From Eucalyptus grandis (lineage: Eukaryota; Streptophyta; Magnoliopsida; Myrtales; Myrtaceae): a stretch of 64,000 nt of DNA. The stretch is taken from assembly GCF_016545825.1 (NCBI RefSeq), contig NC_052615.1:34683516-34747515 (forward strand), written 5' to 3'. The notes under the pieces were generated by a model that saw nothing but the letters and a program-made list of their open reading frames with translations, did no database searches and was not told the origin of the DNA. A program made the translations under genes and the position numbers. Positions 58,710-64,000 of the stretch are shown here, in pieces (position 1 is the stretch's first letter; each line of letters begins with the position of its first letter).

Positions 58710-61700
58710 ATGTTTGGAGATTGCCAGGTGATGTCATCCATGGGAGGGACTGGTATTTCCGCCGAGTCCCTCTTCTCGTCGCCCATCCGAAACCCTAACT
58801 TTGACTTCATGTCGAGCTTGCCCTTCAACGCCTTCGCTCCGCTCATTCCGGTCAGTTTAAAACTCTCTCCCCCTCTCTCTCTCTCCCCTCCCCCCCGTTT
58901 TCTCTCTCCCCGCCTCGGAATTATATGCAGCTGTTCTAAAAGCGGACTTGTCCTTTCGTCGCTGACACGTTACCCTACTCATTTTCGATCTTTTGTAGAA
59001 AGAAGAAGAGATTAATGGAATGATGGGAGGGAGCAGCAACAGCAAGGAGGAGATGGTGGACAGTGGAGGGTCGGGGAGTGAGCATTTCTTGGAAGAGAAG
59101 TCGTCGGCGAACGAGCTATTAGATCTAGACGGCGGCGATCAAGATCAGCCTGCTAACAAGAAGAAGCGTTACCATCGACACACCGCTCGTCAGATCCAAG
59201 AAATGGAAGCGTACGACTTTTTTCTTTTTTATTTTAAGACGTATACACACTACACATGCCCCTCTCTCTCTCTCTCTCGCATGCAAAAGGTCATGTACCA
59301 CTTTTCAGATCACTTTTTTGCTCCATTTTCCGACTCGTTTTTTCCTCCTTAATGTCAAAATTTTCATGCATGTAACTAGTTTATTACAAGAACATACGCC
59401 TGTATTTGAACAAAAAAAAAGTACATACGCTTGTCATCTCACGTTACTTGCATTCAAATATTCTAAGCAAATTATTTGTGCTTTATTTAGTACCTGCGTG
59501 TTTCGCCCATCCCCCAAGATTTTGGAGACCTTGACCATTTTTCTCTTCCTCATTTTTGCAATTTTTTCTTTGGATAAGATCATTATTATTATATAAAGTG
59601 TTTTTTTCCCCTTTTTAAAATGTGTTACAGATTGTTTAAGGAATGTCCTCATCCGGACGACAAGCAGAGGATGAGGCTGAGCCAGGAGCTAGGGCTCAAG
59701 CCTCGCCAGGTCAAGTTCTGGTTCCAAAACCGGCGAACCCAAATGAAGGTTTGTGCGCGTGTTTCTGTCTGTGTCTGTGGGAGCTTCTCTGGCTGATATA
59801 TATTTGCGATCTTTCTCTTCCCTCTTGAAGTTTCAAAACCCTAGCTGATAATGCGACCGGGTCATTATGAGCCATTATTGAGCTTGCTTTCACTATGTTG
59901 CGTAGCTCATAGAAGCAAGGAAAAAAGAACAATCCTTTCGACGATGGGTTCATTACTTGTAGTCCTCTTCCCTACAACATACTGTAACGTATGCGCGACA
60001 ATAAATGTTAGCTGCTGCTGCAATAAAAACCCTACCTGTACAGAGTAAATGCTTTGTCAACTTCTAGGGTTCCTGGGAGAAAAAGATGTTGTCTAATGTT
60101 TGTTCATGTGGCTCGCTAACATTGTATCACGAACCAATGGAGTGTTCCTAGCTTTGTACAATTAAATTGATGTATAGTTATGGTTCTAAAAAGCAACATT
60201 AGCTTGGTGATGTATGGCCCCGTAGTCTGTAACTAAACAAAGCCACGAATTACATGATCACGCAGTGTCTCTCCCTCTCTGCTTGGGGGCATTGTGTTGA
60301 AGTGTATTCGCTCTGTATATGGATACTTAACTTCGCTTCGGTCAATTACTGCTCTTTAGCGAGTTTTCTTTTTGGATAACAATATGTGTAGGCACAACAA
60401 GACCGAGCTGATAATGCGATACTGAGGGCCGAGAACGATAATCTGAAGAATGAGAATTACAGGCTTCAAGCAGCCTTGCGCAACATAGTGTGTCCTAATT
60501 GTGGAGGCCCAGGGATGCTGGGAGAGATGGGCTTTGATGAGCAGCAGCTTCGCATCGAAAATGCTCGACTAAAGGAGGAGGTAACATTATTGCTTAGCTG
60601 GCAATTGGCATACTTATGAACATAAGAGTTGCCTCATGATTTCTACAATCCTAAGGGGAATATATGTTAATGATGTCTTCTTTTTCTTTTTGAAAATCAA
60701 TGGCAACAGTTGGAACGTGTGTGCTGTCTAGCTTCACGGTACAGCGGCCAACAAATACAATCAATTCCAGTGCTGCCGCCGCTGTCTCTTTTACCACCAT
60801 CGCTTGACTTGGAGATGACCATCTACCCACCAAGGCATTTCCCGGAAGCCATGTCCTCTTGCTCAGACATCATGCCCATGCCTTTGTTGCCGCAAGACAC
60901 TCCACACCACTTGTCCGAAAGCACTGGCCTCATACTCATGGAAGATGAAAAAGCACTTGCCCTAGAGCTCGCCATGTCCTCCATGGAGGAACTCTCAAAA
61001 ATGTGCCTCGCGTCCGAGCCCCTTTGGGTCCAGAGCAGTGAGAGCGGAAAGGTAGTGCTCAATTTCGAGGAGCATGCGCGGTTGTTCCCATGGCCATTGA
61101 ACAATAATCTCAAGCAAAACTCAGACAAGCTTAGGAAAGAAGCTAGTAGAGACAGTGCTGTTGTTATAATGAATAGCATTACTCTGGTTGATGCCTTCAT
61201 GGATGCTGTAAGTCTTATTTGCTGTAAAATATTTTTGAACTGTACATGTACGCGGTGTTTTCTTACGGTTACATTCTCATGGATTAGAATGCTTTGTCTA
61301 TTCACGCTATATCGTTGTTAAACTTCTTAATCTTGAAAGTTGACACAATAATGTATATTTTTGCTAGGGCAAGTGGATGGACTTGTTTCCCACCATTGTT
61401 TCTAGGGCAAAAAATATTCAAGTCATAGCATCAGGCGTCGCAGGTCATGCAAGAGGATCTCTTAACCTGGTAATTGACTATTTTAACTAACTTCTTTTCC
61501 CTTTGCTATACTTTGCACATTAGGTAATTACACGAAGATTTATTTCCTTCCATTTCATCATGTTCAATTTGGACGAACTTCTTTTATATGTTTGAACGAT
61601 GAAAAAGTTTTCATCCTGAAATATTTCAAGGAATCGAATTCTGAGTTGTGTAAATCACATGTATTACTGTATCATTCACCGACAAAATCTTGAGCTTTCA

Positions 61701-63868
61701 ATGTGCACAATTGATTTTGTCTGTGTATCGCTTCTGTTATGTTAAAAGAACTGCATTTTTTTTCTTTTGGTTGATTAGATGTACGCAGAATTGCAAGTTC
61801 TTTCACCGATGTTACCGACACGAGAGACATACTTCCTTCGTTATTGCCAACAAAATGTGGATGAGGGAAGTTGGGCGATTGTTGATTTTCCCATGGACAG
61901 CCTTCACAACAATCTCGCTTCACCACCTTCTATGCCCAGATACATCAGACAACCTTCCGGTTGCGTCATTCAAGACATGCCCAATGGCTACTCAAGGGTA
62001 AGCCCGACCTAACAGCTATACATCTGTACACATGCTCCTACCGATTATTATTATTAGAATGACCGTCAATGCCAGTATAGCACAACCAGAAGTTTGCATC
62101 TAGATTATAATTACATAAGGATCTGAAGATTGAGCAACATAGTTGGTGTTGATATGGTTCGTCTTGTTCAGGTGACCTGGGTCGAGCATGCAGAGATTGA
62201 GGAGAAAGTGGGGCACCCACTGTTTAGTCAGTTTGTGAAGTGTGGCATGGCATTTGGAGCACATCGGTGGTTGGCGGTCTTGCAAAGACAGTGCGAGAGG
62301 GTCGCCAGCCTCATGGCCAGAAACATATCCGATCTCGGAGGTTCTTCAACTTTATCTTCATCTTATGATAAACTTAAAGCATTTTGATCTTCATACATAT
62401 CAGTAGGATGTCGATAAGAGAATATTAAGTGTTCATCCTGGTTAAGCCCCCCAAAGGCAAGATCATTTTCCATGACATACGATGAGACAGGAATGAAGGG
62501 AAAAGTAAAGAATCTGGATTCTGTAACCTAAGTTTTGTAGTAAGACTGCTACGAACTTTGGGATGTGATTGGCCAATCTCATGTATTCGGTCGATGACCT
62601 CTCTTGTTAAGAGAATTTGATTAGCGAATTGGAGTATGAATTTAGGTGGAAAAAACCAAATTCGCAAATGTTAACGATGCTGGCATTTTTGGATTGATGT
62701 AGTGATACCGTCTCCGGAGGCGAGGAAGAACCTGATGAGGTTGGCTCAGAGGATGATAAGGACATTCAGCACCAACATCAGCACCTCCGGTGGCCAATCA
62801 TGGACGGCGCTATCGGACTCCTCCGACGACACCATCCGCATCACCACCAGGAAAATCACCGAGCCCGGTCAGCCCAACGGCGTTGTCCTCGCCGCCGTAT
62901 CCACAACCTGGCTTCCCTACCCTCACCACCATGTCTTCGAACTCCTGAAGGATGAGCGCCGCCGATCTCAGGTCCTTTATTTTGATTAAATCACTCATGC
63001 TTTCGTTTTCGAAGCATATTTTATATAAACTTAATTGCGAGCATACCATAATTGTGACTGATTCCTATTTGGCTTTGTGGCATTTCAGCTAGATGTGCTT
63101 TCAAATGGGAATTCTTTGCAAGAGGTGGCTCACATTGCGAATGGTTCTCACCCTGGAAATTGCATCTCTCTCCTTCGCATCAATGTAAGCAACACTATCA
63201 ATTAATTACAAGTTTTTTACTAGCATTCGGCTGTCGAATCATTTAATATTTAACCTCTTTCGTAACACATACATAAATATTTAGTTAGGCGTTCATGTTA
63301 TAGCTAATTTAAGTTTTAGATCATATGAATTCACGAGTTCTTTTCGCAAAGGGGCACGATAATATCCAACTATGCCATGCAGGTGGCGAGCAATTCGTCG
63401 CAACATGTGGAGCTAATGCTTCAGGAGAGCTGCACCGACGCCTCCGGTAGCCTCGTCGTCTACTCCACCATCGACGTTGACTCCATCCAGCTCGCCATGA
63501 ATGGCGAGGACCCTTCCCACCTTCCTCTTCTCCCTATCGGCTTCTCCATCGTCCCCTTCGGATCGGGTTCACCCGGATCCGACTCCGGCGCCAATGACAA
63601 CCTGGGGCTCGACGCTTGCCCTCAAGGCGAAGGTTGCCTCCTGACGGTGGGGCTCCAAGTCCTGGCCAGCACAATCCCAACAGCCAAGCTCAGCCTCTCC
63701 AGCGTGAACGCCATCAACAACCACCTCTGCATGGCGGTCCACCAAATCACCGCCGCCCTCGCCAGCAGCTCCAGCAACGGCAATTCTTCCCCAGCCCCCT
63801 GCAATGTCCCTGAGCTGGCGGTGGCTCCGTGTCCCGACCCTACCGATGCTAAGCAAATCAGTGCTTAG
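58710..63868 (+). CDS. HDG5: HD-ZIP class IV transcription factor, HDG5 type
   Basis: Eleven exons: 58710-58850, 58999-59210, 59631-59748, 60392-60580, 60710-61207, 61368-61469, 61779-61997, 62172-62340, 62703-62971, 63089-63184, 63383-63868. They encode 832 residues, close to the family's 700-850. The ATG starts [13 protein letters not shown], the typical HDG5 beginning. The homeodomain covers about 101-160 (recognition helix WFQNRR at 148-153). A zipper-loop-zipper follows at about 161-235 with the CPNCGG redox-type loop at 191-196. The START lipid-binding domain covers about 300-545, and the HD-SAD region reaches the C-terminus. HD-ZIP IV factors act in the epidermis (L1 layer), binding L1-box DNA to control cuticle, trichome and floral organ traits. 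The lipid that START binds here is unknown. No domain is damaged. Confidence 0.95.
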
Positions 63869-64000
63869 TTAATTATCATGGAATTGCACCCCAAAAAGGA
63901 TTAGTCTTTTAGCATTATGGGGGTTTGGGGAATGAAGAGAGGGGGACATCATGGGTAAACTACTCGGGGCAAGAAGCTAAGGTAAGTAAGAATAACGAGA
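63869..64000. other. 3' flank of the HDG5-type gene
   Basis: Start of the 3' UTR of the HD-ZIP IV gene up to the window edge. Nothing else is visible. Confidence 0.6.

Overview
This is nuclear DNA of a flowering plant, almost certainly a eudicot. Genes are split by short GT-AG introns, the products belong to plant families (HD-ZIP IV, fibrillin/PAP, CML, SYP2 syntaxin, ITPK), and AT-rich spacers are full of small transposons. A woody rosid such as a Myrtaceae member is my guess from the style of the repeats, but nothing here proves it. All gene models were spliced by eye; every junction given uses GT/AG and keeps the frame.

Layout, left to right: the 3' part of a TPR gene (1-873, +); a TIR element with a tRNA-derived SINE inside (3050-3685); an RBM34/Nop12-type nucleolar RNA-binding protein (4563-7600, +); a VTT/TVP38-type membrane protein (8764-11023, -); two tandem PIF/Harbinger-like elements sharing one TTA target site (11318-13607); an intronless inositol-polyphosphate kinase, ITPK1 type (18298-19293, +); RAD1 of the 9-1-1 checkpoint clamp (23037-25449, -); a dead HSFA1-class heat-shock factor gene split by a 1.46 kb foldback element (26531-30354, +); a VPS62/DUF946 protein (31071-32848, -); a vacuolar Qa-SNARE, SYP22/VAM3 type (34251-37018, -); DPM2 (39224-39569, +); a four-EF-hand calmodulin-like protein (40661-41152, -); a plastid fibrillin/PAP3 (43066-46040, -) whose 5' end and promoter are duplicated to its right; a long gene-poor stretch with that duplication, a 351-bp triple tandem repeat and a LINE relic (46041-58000); and an HD-ZIP IV transcription factor of the HDG5 class (58710-63868, +).

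The genes are independent housekeeping or developmental loci and do not form a cluster or operon. The most unusual content is structural: the killed HSF gene, the twin elements with a shared target site, the fibrillin-promoter segmental duplication, and a GC-rich core that recurs in otherwise different elements. I saw no undescribed multi-gene system and no CRISPR, rRNA or genuine tRNA gene.
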